Source: Ardenticatenaceae bacterium (GTDB lineage Bacteria; Chloroflexota; Anaerolineae; Promineifilales; Promineifilaceae). From it: a stretch of 64,000 nucleotides of DNA. The translations under genes were made by a program, and so were the position numbers. The stretch lies in assembly GCA_020634565.1 (NCBI GenBank), contig JACKBN010000009.1, forward strand, positions 124,001 to 188,000. Reading direction: 5' to 3'. Below the pieces are notes generated by a model. That model was not told the origin of the DNA. It did not search any database and saw nothing but the letters and a program-made list of their open reading frames with translations. This document shows, in pieces, positions 53,743 to 62,177 of the stretch; within the stretch, counting starts at the first letter, position 1, and each line of letters begins with the position of its first letter.

Positions 53743-54676
53743 GGCACAGCTTCTCTAATATGCCTAGGGGAATAGCCGCTTTCTCGGAGCGAAGTCCCAT
53801 TTGCTGTACAAGCTTCTGACCGCGTTGCGAATAAATCGTCAACTGAACGGTTAAGTAGAGCCCCGCGCCGCTCTGGATGATCATTTCGCGGGCCTTTGCT
53901 TCAGCCTGCGCACAGCTGCTCGCTTCGTCAAGGTAGGTTTGCAGCTGAGTTTGTTGTGGTTCTGGCAAAACGGAGAAGGCATAAGCAGCGGGGAGGGACC
54001 AGTGATACGGCCGTGTTAAATCCCCAGCTGCCTGTTCCGTGGATTTTAGATCCACCAAATCATCATGAATCTGATCCATGATGCCCAGAATCTCCCCAAA
54101 TTCCTGATACAAACCAAGCTGTTCTGGATCATCAATACCCAACCGCGCACTAATCCAGGTGATGAGCCCCAAAAAATAGCCGCTTTTTTGCCGGGTGATT
54201 TGCCAGCGCGTTTCCAAAGAAGGTTGTTGAGACAACAAATCAAGGTGCTGCCCATAACAGGTTTGCAGCAAAACGGAATAAAACCGCTGCCTGATGGCCT
54301 GCGCCACTTCCGGTGCCGCACCCTCGCTTTCTAAATTGCTAAGCAGCATATTTGCGGAAAATATCAGGCCCGTCGAAGTATTGAGCAGCAGCCCCGCCTT
54401 GCTTCCCTCCTGAATATCCCCATCCTCAAAATCATCAAGGATGCGTGCCGCTTGCCGCAAGATATTCCAGGCAATCAATATGGAATTAAGCAATTGAGGA
54501 TCGCCGCCAACATGCTCGCAAAACAAATGGGGCAATATGTGCAGGGGGTGTTTGCTTTGTTCCCCGTTTTTAGGGAATAAAGGTTGGCAAACCGTATCAA
54601 GGTGTTCAATAAAATCTGAAGGAAGGTCAGCGCTTTCCCAAAGAGTTGAAAGCGCTTGCGTTAAGACAGATTCCAT
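53732..54676 (-). CDS. ComQ-like isoprenyl diphosphate synthase homologue
   Basis: About 314 aa of the class I isoprenoid synthase fold. First Asp-rich motif DDFED at residues 81-85 (in ARILDDFEDGD) and second DDLVD at 205-209 (in QIHDDLVDLK) bind the diphosphate through magnesium. ComQ proteins use this fold to attach farnesyl or geranyl to the Trp of ComX. Ordinary polyprenyl synthases also share it. The neighbouring ComX-like peptide, ComP-like kinase and ComA-like regulator argue for ComQ. The start at 54676 has only a weak ribosome site. The stop overlaps the kinase start. Confidence 0.8.
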   Translation of the reverse strand: MESVLTQALSTLWESADLPSDFIEHLDTVCQPLFPKNGEQSKHPLHILPHLFCEHVGGDPQLLNSILIAWNILRQAARILDDFEDGDIQEGSKAGLLLNTSTGLIFSANMLLSNLESEGAAPEVAQAIRQRFYSVLLQTCYGQHLDLLSQQPSLETRWQITRQKSGYFLGLITWISARLGIDDPEQLGLYQEFGEILGIMDQIHDDLVDLKSTEQAAGDLTRPYHWSLPAAYAFSVLPEPQQTQLQTYLDEASSCAQAEAKAREMIIQSGAGLYLTVQLTIYSQRGQKLVQQMGLRSEKAAIPLGILEKLCHVN

Positions 54677-54761
54677 CAATATCTTCTCTTTTTCGAGTCC
54701 AAACGCCAAAATTTAAGTGAAATGCAAGGCCATTTACTTACATAGGGAGTTGCTACAAAAA

Positions 54762-54789
54762 CAAGTACCTCCCATAAAGGGAGGACTTG
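54762..54789 (-). terminator. Hairpin between comX-like and comQ-like genes
   Basis: On the minus strand CAAGT-CCTCCC pairs with GGGAGG-T-ACTTG around a 5-nt loop and is followed by TTTTTG. It can stop most transcripts after the peptide gene, so the peptide would be made in excess over ComQ/P/A. Confidence 0.7.
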
Positions 54790-54830
54790 AATGTACGCTA
54801 ATAAAGGTGGACTAACTCACAATCAGCCAA

Positions 54831-55061
54831 TTAATCCGTGGGGCGAACCCAAAGTTCAACCAGATGGGCTGCTTTTTCATTGATGTAGTCATGTCCGTCA
54901 AAGGGCATGGCCAGAGTGCCATTTTGCAAAACTGCTTGCAAAGCATACTGCTCCTCTGCCGTCAGTTTGGCACTGGGCGCACTGCCGAGTGAAGCCAACA
55001 AATCCTTTACTCGGGACGGATTCTGAATGATTTCATAAACGACTTGATGTAACTGAGACAT
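54831..55061 (-). CDS. ComX-like pheromone precursor
   Basis: 76 aa, with TAGGAG seven bases before the ATG. The N-terminal part (VVYEIIQNPSRVKDLLASLG, then LTAEEQYALQAVLQ) follows the ComX precursor pattern of helix, NPE/NPS-like turn, KxLxxG, and a later LTxEExxAL helix. Near the C terminus a single Trp sits at residue 71 (ELWVRPTD), where ComX precursors carry the Trp that ComQ prenylates. It has no transmembrane segment or Gly-Gly cleavage site. The mature peptide ends, lipid and export route are unknown. It is expected to be the signal sensed by the adjacent ComP-like kinase. Confidence 0.75.
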   Translation of the reverse strand: MSQLHQVVYEIIQNPSRVKDLLASLGSAPSAKLTAEEQYALQAVLQNGTLAMPFDGHDYINEKAAHLVELWVRPTD

Positions 55062-55125
55062 GTGACACTCCTATATCTTGATGGGTTTAATAAAAATAGC
55101 CACAGGGCTACTTTGGTTTCTAGAA

Positions 55126-55140
55126 CAGTCAAAGTGACTA
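55126..55140 (-). promoter_or_regulatory. GTGACTTT-type palindrome just upstream of the comX-like gene
   Basis: AGTCA-AAG-TGACT (55127-55139) is a short palindrome built from the same half site as the composite elements. It is centred about 72 bp before the comX-like ATG, a plausible place for an activator or autoregulator. Confidence 0.5.
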
Positions 55141-55329
55141 TTAAGCAGATTTGAAGATACTTTGGAGAAATACAGTTGGGTAATGAAGTAAACAGTAAGC
55201 CACATATCTTTGCGTTACAAAATTGTGTTAGCTACCATGAAGGTCATAGTTACAGCGAATCTATAGGCTGTTGTTCTCGGGTAGATGTGCGACATTATAG
55301 CGGATATTATGATATTTGCATTGATTAAT

Positions 55330-55352
55330 AAGTCACCAAAAGAATGTGACTT
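55330..55352. promoter_or_regulatory. Inverted AAGTCAC - N9 - GTGACTT site
   Basis: AAGTCAC (55330-55336) and GTGACTT (55346-55352) form an inverted pair, and the right half continues as TTGACC. It belongs to the same motif family as the composite elements at 49556, 55518 and 63599. Confidence 0.5.
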
Positions 55353-55517
55353 TGACCCTAGTACCTACATTGCATCGCGGGCAGCCCCACCCTTTTAAAC
55401 GAAACTATCCTCTTATAAGGAGCAACTCCCCTTAACGCTGCCGGTGGGGAAATTATCCTGACGGCCGTCTTCCCCTTGAACAGCTTTGCCTATCACAAAT
55501 TCCGGTCTCTCTTTCCT

Positions 55518-55548
55518 CAAAGTCACACCCCAATGGACCCAAAGTCAT
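55518..55548 (+). promoter_or_regulatory. Composite element, copy 2 (CAAAGTCAC - N13 - CAAAGTCAT)
   Basis: The half sites at 55518-55526 and 55540-55548 are 22 bp apart (two helical turns) and lie 173 bp before the C39-FAD start at 55721, matching the distance of copy 1 from its gene. It is the cleanest copy of the motif. Confidence 0.65.
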
Positions 55549-55720
55549 AGAAAAACAGTGATTATCACATCAAGAATCAATCTCTAATGTGAACGATAAT
55601 GGTGGCCACACAAGTTAGGCAGGGTACGTTTACCCACTGTCTGCAAGCCAACTCCAGCCTTTCTTTAATAGAGAGGAATCTTCTATTCTGAATCGAGTTT
55701 ATCCGAAGAGAAAATACGTT

Positions 55721-57499
55721 ATGTTAAATCAGTCTATGGTCTATGAACACAGCACTCCTCATCTCTTACAAACTGAGGCCATTGACAGCGGGCCAACGGC
55801 CTTGAGCATCATTCTGCAACATTTTGGCAAGGTCGTTCCCTTCCCAGAATTGCAGCAGGCCTGCACCACTGATCAAGGTTCCCTGAGTACGCAAAAAATG
55901 GTCGAGGCCGCCACAAAATATGGCCTGCAAGCAAAAGCAATTCGCTGTTCGGTGCAAACGTTAATTGATAATTCCTACTTTTTACCGGCGGTTGTTTTGC
56001 TAAAAAACCTGCATTTTGTGGTTGTAGAAGCGTTCTCTGAGGGTGTGATTTATCTAAACGATCCACAGTGCGGGCACAGAACTGAATCTCTTGCGGAATT
56101 TAAGGCCACTTTTGGGGAGTTTGTCCTGCTGCTCACGCCTTCTAAAGAATTTGAGAACAAACTGGCAACTGCCAGCCAAACTGCCCAGGATAATTTACAC
56201 CGGGCCTTGGCCAGCGGCATCCGGGGGACGGTAAGCGCGCCGATTGGGAAGTTTAGCCAGTTTTGTGAGGATTACGGCCGTATCATCCAAAAAACACCCA
56301 CAGTTATCGTCCGGGCCACATCTGAAGCAGATATTGTGCACACCCTTCAAGTAAGCCGTGCCCAAAAAATACCGGTTCGCATTCGCGGAGCCGGTCATTC
56401 CTGCTATGGGCAATCCTTGACAGATGAGGGCATCTTACTGGTCAACGTGGCGGACCACGCCCAGTTTCAGCTAGAGGAAAATGACCTGGTAACGGTCACC
56501 ACGCGGGGGCGCTGGCGGTATTTGGAGCAAAGTTTGAACCGGCAGCAAAGAAGCTTCCCCGTACTCACCGATAACCTGAGCACCGCCATCGGTGGCACCC
56601 TGTCGGTGGGTGGCTACGGTCCGGCCTCCATTCGGTTTGGGCCGCAGGTAGCGCAGGTCGAGCGGCTGCGTCTGATCAAGCCAGATGGCGATGCTGTCTG
56701 GTGCTCTCGCCATGAAAACACCCAGCTGTTCCGCTACAGTCTGGCTGGCCTGGGCCAGGTGGGGTTTGTGGAGCAAGTAACCCTGAAAACAATCCCTCTA
56801 CAAAGAGGCGACGGCTGGTGGCAGCACCAACTGGCTACTTTCCAAGATCTGGCCGATGTTTGCGCCTTGCTAGAGCCAGCCGAAAACCGGCCCGATTCCT
56901 TTATGGCCTATTATTTGAAGGAGCGAGGGCTTTTTGCCTGTTACAAATTCACAGAAACTCAACCTTCCGGCGCGCTCACAACCTATTTGCAACAGGTGGG
57001 AGCCAGCCAAAGCGATTCTCCAGTGAACCTTGGCTCCGCCTACCGGCAAACGGAAAGCACCGATGTGTACGCCCCGGCGGTTGATTACTTGCTGCCGATA
57101 GACGGACTTACGCCCTTCCTGGCTTTGCTAGACGAACAGCTCTCCCAAAAGCAGCTATTTGACTACATTCCAGGAGCCCTGATTTTGGGCATCGCCAGCA
57201 CGCCAGAAGATTATTTCCCCTTTGAAGCAGCCTCTTTTGGCACGGCTTCGCTCAAAATTTTGGTGGGCTTCTACCCCATTGTGCCCCAGGGTGATGTGGC
57301 AGGCTTGCAAAGGGTGAAAGAGATGATGCAGGTGATGCTGGCCGAATGTGTGAAGCAGGGCGGACGGCCGTATCTCTACGGCTGGCACGAAATGGATACC
57401 GCCATGAAAGAACAGCTTTATGGGAACGCTTACCAGGAACTGCACCAACTCAGAAAACAACTCGACCCGGACAATCTTTATAATCCGCACACCTTGTAA
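55721..57499 (+). CDS. C39-like domain (Cys to Ser) fused to an FAD-dependent oxidase
   Basis: 592 aa. Residues 10-140 resemble a C39 peptidase: TEAIDSGPTALSIILQHFG has Ser23 where the catalytic Cys of DCGPT is expected, while His98 (NLHFVVV) and Asp114 (LNDPQCG) are kept. This is the pattern of C39-like domains that bind leader peptides without cutting. Residues about 185-592 are a PCMH-type FAD-binding oxidoreductase (IRGAGHSCYGQ, IGGTLSVGGYG) ending in the berberine-bridge-like LDPDNLYNPHTL. It may hold an NHLP leader with the first part and oxidise the core peptide with the second. It is the first gene of a plus-strand operon with lanM. Confidence 0.75.
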   Translation: MLNQSMVYEHSTPHLLQTEAIDSGPTALSIILQHFGKVVPFPELQQACTTDQGSLSTQKMVEAATKYGLQAKAIRCSVQTLIDNSYFLPAVVLLKNLHFVVVEAFSEGVIYLNDPQCGHRTESLAEFKATFGEFVLLLTPSKEFENKLATASQTAQDNLHRALASGIRGTVSAPIGKFSQFCEDYGRIIQKTPTVIVRATSEADIVHTLQVSRAQKIPVRIRGAGHSCYGQSLTDEGILLVNVADHAQFQLEENDLVTVTTRGRWRYLEQSLNRQQRSFPVLTDNLSTAIGGTLSVGGYGPASIRFGPQVAQVERLRLIKPDGDAVWCSRHENTQLFRYSLAGLGQVGFVEQVTLKTIPLQRGDGWWQHQLATFQDLADVCALLEPAENRPDSFMAYYLKERGLFACYKFTETQPSGALTTYLQQVGASQSDSPVNLGSAYRQTESTDVYAPAVDYLLPIDGLTPFLALLDEQLSQKQLFDYIPGALILGIASTPEDYFPFEAASFGTASLKILVGFYPIVPQGDVAGLQRVKEMMQVMLAECVKQGGRPYLYGWHEMDTAMKEQLYGNAYQELHQLRKQLDPDNLYNPHTL

Positions 57500-57532
57500 A
57501 CCAATCGTCGATGACGGGAGAAAGGCCCCAAA

Positions 57533-58660
57533 ATGACCCAGACAACCCCCTACCAGTCAAGCCCCTCTATCGTTTCCCCGCCTGCGCAGGCACGGCAAAT
57601 GGATGCCTATCTGGATGTGGCCGGGCGTTATTTGCCCGAGGCGCTTATTTCCGCAGCGGATTTCCGCAACATCAGGCAACTGGCTGCCCACTTACCAATC
57701 GCGCCACTCACTATTTTTGAAAGCCACCTGGGCGAAGGCAAAGAGGGTCTCGATTTTTTGATTTGCACCCCGCCCCACTGGGTACAGCAGCCAGAAGTTC
57801 GTTCTCTAGCCGCCAGTTCACCCGCCTGGCAGAGCATCACGGCGCTATGCGACCAGTGGCTAACTGAGCCGGCCAGCGCCCCGTTCCGGCAGGCAATGGA
57901 CAGCATCTGGCTAGAGTTTGACACGTCGCAGCAAACGGAGCACCAGATCGAGCCGGGCATTTTGTTTGCCTCGATGGAGCTGTCGGCTAATCAGGTGCAG
58001 GACCAGACACAGGCGCAAACGATTTGGGCCACGCTGGCGGCGCTTTGCCCCAACAAAGTAAACAGCCCTGAGTTTGTGTTTCACATGGAAAAGATCATGA
58101 AGAGTTTGCCGCCGAACGGCCGTATCTACGCCATTGGTGACATGGCCGGGCGCCAATCAGAGTACACTCGCATCGCCATTGCCCACATCTCCAATACGGC
58201 CGTTATCCCCTTTCTGCAAAACATCAATTGGCCCGGCGATTTCAACCAGGTAGCTACCCTTCTGGAAGAAATCAAACCGTTCAACAGTGAAGTCAGCCTC
58301 GATCTGGATGTTGGCAGCACCATCGGCGGCACGCTGGGGCTTGAACTGGTCAATCGCCACCGCTTCGACCGGATGTGGTGGCAGCAGCTCTTTGCGTTTC
58401 TCGTTAACAAAGAACTTTGCACACCAGAAAAAAGTGCGGCTCTACAGCAATGGCCCGGACACAGCAACGAAACAAACAACCCGGCAGTCTGGCCCAACCA
58501 ACTGCTGCCAACAGCCCATCTGCAAAAACCAATCAACTGTTTTCTGGTGCGCTTCATTAACCACGTCAAACTGGTATGCAGGCCAAATATGCCACTGCAG
58601 GCCAAGGCGTATATTGCACTGCGGCAGGCGTGCCAGGGCAGCAAAAGCAAACAGGTCTAA
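57533..58660 (+). CDS. Unknown protein of the lanthipeptide operon
   Basis: 375 aa, GGGAGAAAGG before the ATG, 33 bp after the oxidase gene and 24 bp before lanM. I do not recognise the family. It is soluble, with Trp-rich segments (DSIWLEFDTS near residue 122, DRMWWQQLFAF near 280) and a Cys/Arg-rich end (VKLVCRPNMPLQAKAYIALRQ split near 345-365). Its place inside the modification operon suggests a maturation or immunity role. A LanB-, LanD- or LanT-like function cannot be argued from visible motifs. Confidence 0.55.
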   Translation: MTQTTPYQSSPSIVSPPAQARQMDAYLDVAGRYLPEALISAADFRNIRQLAAHLPIAPLTIFESHLGEGKEGLDFLICTPPHWVQQPEVRSLAASSPAWQSITALCDQWLTEPASAPFRQAMDSIWLEFDTSQQTEHQIEPGILFASMELSANQVQDQTQAQTIWATLAALCPNKVNSPEFVFHMEKIMKSLPPNGRIYAIGDMAGRQSEYTRIAIAHISNTAVIPFLQNINWPGDFNQVATLLEEIKPFNSEVSLDLDVGSTIGGTLGLELVNRHRFDRMWWQQLFAFLVNKELCTPEKSAALQQWPGHSNETNNPAVWPNQLLPTAHLQKPINCFLVRFINHVKLVCRPNMPLQAKAYIALRQACQGSKSKQV

Positions 58661-58684
58661 CAAACAAAGAAGTTGAGGTTTACC

Positions 58685-61600
58685 ATGGAATTTTCAATAC
58701 AAACATTAAAGCGCATTGTGGAAAACGGCAGCCCGCTGCACGAACGGCTCAACGGCAAATTTGACCGAAGCCAGGCTTCACTTTTATCCAAAGCCAACAC
58801 AAAAAGATTAGACACATGGTCCAAGCTGGTTGCCCAAAATTCATCTGAACTACTGCAAAAAAGATGGCAATGGGACAAGCTGAATGAGCAGGAAGTATTC
58901 ACCATTATGGAAAATCCTCAATGGAAAAACGAACTGCCCCTACCCAGCTGGAGCAAGGTCCTCTCCAGAGCCGTAGAAATGGCTCAGCATCTTAAGCTCG
59001 ATGGGCTGAAAAATAAATGTGATTTTTTGATTCCCGCGGCACCATTCCCCTTTGAAGAACTGCTGCTCCCTTTCATTCTGGTGGCCAAGGAAGAGCTGAT
59101 CAAACAACAACATCATGAAAATTTACAAATCTCTTTAAAGGTAGAAAAAAAGTTGCTGCTACATTTGCTGCAACAATTAGCAAATTTGTCTGAACAGACT
59201 TTTTATCTTGAATTTTCAATCTTTAGAGCACAAAATCGTTATCAACCAAACCTTAAATCTGCAAATGCTGGGCAAAACAACACACTCTACCAACTTTTTC
59301 TCAATAAGCTGTTTAGTGGCGGATTTGTAGCCTTTTTTGAAGAATATGCTGTGTTGGCTCGTCTGTTGAGCATTACAGTACTTCAATGGGTGCAATGGCT
59401 ATCGGAGCTAAGCAATCGCCTGGATCAAGACTGGCCAGAAATTACTTGCTTCTTTGATCTGCCTGGTACAGAACCTTGTATCATTGACATCCAGTCAGGG
59501 CTATCGGATCCTCATCACGACGGCCGTACCGTTGCTATCATCACGCTGGAAGGCGAGAGCAAGCTCGTCTATAAACCCAAAGATTTAGGATTTGAGAAAG
59601 GGCTATCAAACTTAAGTGATTGGCTCACACAACAAGGCATACCCTATCCCACAAAATCATTAAAAATTCTCAATTATGAAGAATACGGTTGGGTAGAATA
59701 TGTTGAGACAGCGGAATGTGAAGATGAAGCCGCGCTCTGCCGCTATTTCGAACGCATTGGAAGCTTGTTGTGTTTGGTTTACCTGTTGGAAGGCACCGAT
59801 TGTCACGGTGAAAACTTAATGGCCGTAGGTGAATATCCTGTTTTAATAGATGTCGAAACCTTCCTTCACCCTCGTCTAATGCCCGCCAGCAGTAATGAAC
59901 TAAGCAATGGGGCCCAAAATTTAGCATACCAACAATATATGAGTTCCGTCTTGCGCACCGGCATGCTGCCTGTTTGGATGTTTGGGAATGGTGGGCAAAG
60001 TTTCGATATTAGTGGGCTAGGTGCAATTGCCGGACAGGAAATTCCCTACAATTTTTTAAGTTGGAAACACATTAATTCAGACGATATGAGTTCTTTACAG
60101 GCAACGGCCGTTGCGCAACAAGCCAACTCCATGCCCATCTTCAACAATCAGGCCATCTCGCCAGAGGGTTACTTGTCAGAAATCGTCACAGGATTCAGCG
60201 AAACGTACGATTTTTTCCTGGCACATAAGCAAGACGCAGCTTTTATCGAAAAAATGGAATCCTTCTTTCAAGCAAAGCAAGGCCGCTTCTTGTTCCGCAA
60301 TACCATCAGTTACTTCTTGTTACTGAAAAAACTACTCCACCCCAAATACATGCGCAATGGCATAGACCGCAGCATCCAGTTGGATGTACTCTGTCGTTAT
60401 GGACTCAGTTCAAAAAATAAACCAAACTATTGGCCTCTATTCCATACAGAAATTAAATCTATGGAAAAACTGGATGTTCCTTATTTCATTACCCAAGCAG
60501 ACGATCCCCATATCTACGCTGCAGATGGCCTTGTTGCCCCGGATCTCTTTAGCCAGCCAGGCGTTAGTTTTCTCCGGGATCATCTCTCTCAACTAACAGA
60601 AGCAGACAAGGACCTACAAATCGGTTTGATTTACTCGGTGTTCAGTTTGCGCTTTACAGAAAAGGAATCAACAGTTGAAAATACAGATAGAACAACAATC
60701 ACGCTAGCGGAAAACCTCGATAAAATAGTGGCCATAAAATCCACAGCCATGGAAATTGCCGACAAAATCATCCAAAAAGCTATCGTTGCCAGTAATGGCA
60801 GTGCCAGTTGGTTAGGGCTTGAATATATGTCTGAGTTCGAGCGTTCGCTTATCCAGCCACTAGGTCATAATCTGCACAGTGGCAACTGCGGCATTAGCTT
60901 CTTCCTGGCTGGATCCTATAAAGTCACTGGCGAAGATAAATACAAACAGATGTCACTAGCAGCTTTACATCAAGTTCGAACGGCCGCACAGAAAGACAAA
61001 AACACCAAAAATCTGATGTCTGAACGTATGAGTCTAGGCGCGGCCATCGGCTTAGGCTCTATGATTTATTCTCTGAGCCGCATCAGTCATCTGATTCAAG
61101 AACCCAAACTGCTCGAAGATGCTCAATTGGTTGCCGGTTTTATTACTCCCGACCGAATTGAGCAGGACACAAAAATTGACGTTATGGATGGTACAGCTGG
61201 TGCGTTGCTTGGGCTGCTGGCTCTCTACGAGGCAACCCAAGCAGAAGAAATCTTGTTAAAAGCAAAACAGTGTGGTGATCACCTTCTCAAAACACGCAAA
61301 GCAACCAAAGGTGGAGAACTTGTCTGGCTTACTACAAATGACCGCTTCCTGACCGGTTTTTCCCATGGAGCAGCCGGTATATCTTACGCGTTATTCCGTC
61401 TATATCGGGCATCTGGTCAACAAGAATATTATGCTGCCGCTGTTGAAGGCATCAATTTTGAAAACAGATTGTACAATGATCAGATTAAAAACTGGCCCGA
61501 CTTGCTTCGCTCTACAGATACAGAGATTTTCTATGGCCAAACTTGGTGCCACGGTGCCCCCGGCATCGGCTTGGCAAGACTGGGCGGAATACCAGTGTTC

Positions 61601-61945
61601 GACAATCCAGATGTTCATCGAGATATTCAGGTAGCCTTAAATACCACAATGAGCCTGTTCAATGACAATTTAGATACGCTCTGCTGTGGGAATGCAGGTC
61701 GTTGGGATCTCTTGCTCAAAGCCGGTGCAGATTTACAAGAAGCTAAATGGATTAACCGAGCACGCGAGGAAGCATATCGCACCATACAACAGAGAACAAT
61801 AAAAGGCCATTTCCAACTGCCATATAGTATGGGAACTCATGGCGAAATCTTTCAGATAGGCTTCTTCCAGGGATTATCTGGTCTAGGGTATCAACTGCTA
61901 AGAGCTATCGACCCCACCCTACCCTCAGTACTCTTATGGGAATAA
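58685..61945 (+). CDS. lanM: Class II lanthipeptide synthetase LanM of the CCG type
   Basis: About 1086 aa. GAGG six bases upstream favours the ATG at 58685 over a TTG 12 bases earlier. The N-terminal dehydratase (DUF4135) has GESKLVYKPKDL and the kinase-like EGTDCHGENLM (Asp372, His374) and LIDVETFLHP motifs. It phosphorylates and eliminates Ser/Thr. The C-terminal LanC-like cyclase has FSHGAAGISY, TWCHGAPGIG and LCCGNAGR. The zinc ligands are therefore Cys955, Cys1000 and Cys1001 rather than Cys-Cys-His. This three-Cys pattern marks the ProcM-like group known for relaxed substrate use. The likely substrate is the NHLP precursor at 63102-63443. Confidence 0.93.
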   Translation: MEFSIQTLKRIVENGSPLHERLNGKFDRSQASLLSKANTKRLDTWSKLVAQNSSELLQKRWQWDKLNEQEVFTIMENPQWKNELPLPSWSKVLSRAVEMAQHLKLDGLKNKCDFLIPAAPFPFEELLLPFILVAKEELIKQQHHENLQISLKVEKKLLLHLLQQLANLSEQTFYLEFSIFRAQNRYQPNLKSANAGQNNTLYQLFLNKLFSGGFVAFFEEYAVLARLLSITVLQWVQWLSELSNRLDQDWPEITCFFDLPGTEPCIIDIQSGLSDPHHDGRTVAIITLEGESKLVYKPKDLGFEKGLSNLSDWLTQQGIPYPTKSLKILNYEEYGWVEYVETAECEDEAALCRYFERIGSLLCLVYLLEGTDCHGENLMAVGEYPVLIDVETFLHPRLMPASSNELSNGAQNLAYQQYMSSVLRTGMLPVWMFGNGGQSFDISGLGAIAGQEIPYNFLSWKHINSDDMSSLQATAVAQQANSMPIFNNQAISPEGYLSEIVTGFSETYDFFLAHKQDAAFIEKMESFFQAKQGRFLFRNTISYFLLLKKLLHPKYMRNGIDRSIQLDVLCRYGLSSKNKPNYWPLFHTEIKSMEKLDVPYFITQADDPHIYAADGLVAPDLFSQPGVSFLRDHLSQLTEADKDLQIGLIYSVFSLRFTEKESTVENTDRTTITLAENLDKIVAIKSTAMEIADKIIQKAIVASNGSASWLGLEYMSEFERSLIQPLGHNLHSGNCGISFFLAGSYKVTGEDKYKQMSLAALHQVRTAAQKDKNTKNLMSERMSLGAAIGLGSMIYSLSRISHLIQEPKLLEDAQLVAGFITPDRIEQDTKIDVMDGTAGALLGLLALYEATQAEEILLKAKQCGDHLLKTRKATKGGELVWLTTNDRFLTGFSHGAAGISYALFRLYRASGQQEYYAAAVEGINFENRLYNDQIKNWPDLLRSTDTEIFYGQTWCHGAPGIGLARLGGIPVFDNPDVHRDIQVALNTTMSLFNDNLDTLCCGNAGRWDLLLKAGADLQEAKWINRAREEAYRTIQQRTIKGHFQLPYSMGTHGEIFQIGFFQGLSGLGYQLLRAIDPTLPSVLLWE

Positions 61946-62120
61946 TAAGCAAGAAGTGGTTTTAGCCGATGCTAAGCAAACCACAGCAAGTTCTTTGAAA
62001 ACCAAAAGGCAATTTCTCTGTGGTTTACTCAAGTAAAAACCAATTTTGAGCTAAGCCTAATTCAAGATTCTTTTTGGTTTTTACATAAAACCGCTTCCAA
62101 AACACAACTAAACAAAAAAA

Positions 62121-62142
62121 GCCTGTGCGCAACAGGCTTTTT
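62121..62142. terminator. Bidirectional terminator after lanM
   Basis: GCCTGT (62121-62126) and ACAGGC (62132-62137) form a stem flanked by A7 before and T6 after, ending both lanM and the convergent RibF-like gene. Confidence 0.88.
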
Positions 62143-62177
62143 TATTTCTCTTGTTTTGCTTACATCAAAATCTGTAG

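Larger units (their letters stand above)
55062..55720. other. Divergent control region between comX-like and C39-FAD genes
   Basis: 659 bp without a gene. It is AT-rich and holds a small hairpin TAGCC-ACAG-GGCTA (55097-55110), three GTGACTTT-related sites (listed separately), a palindrome GTGATTATCAC (55557-55567) resembling CRP/FNR-type sites, and one ACGGCCGT. Promoters for both flanking genes must lie here. No single strong -35/-10 pair stands out. Confidence 0.6.
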
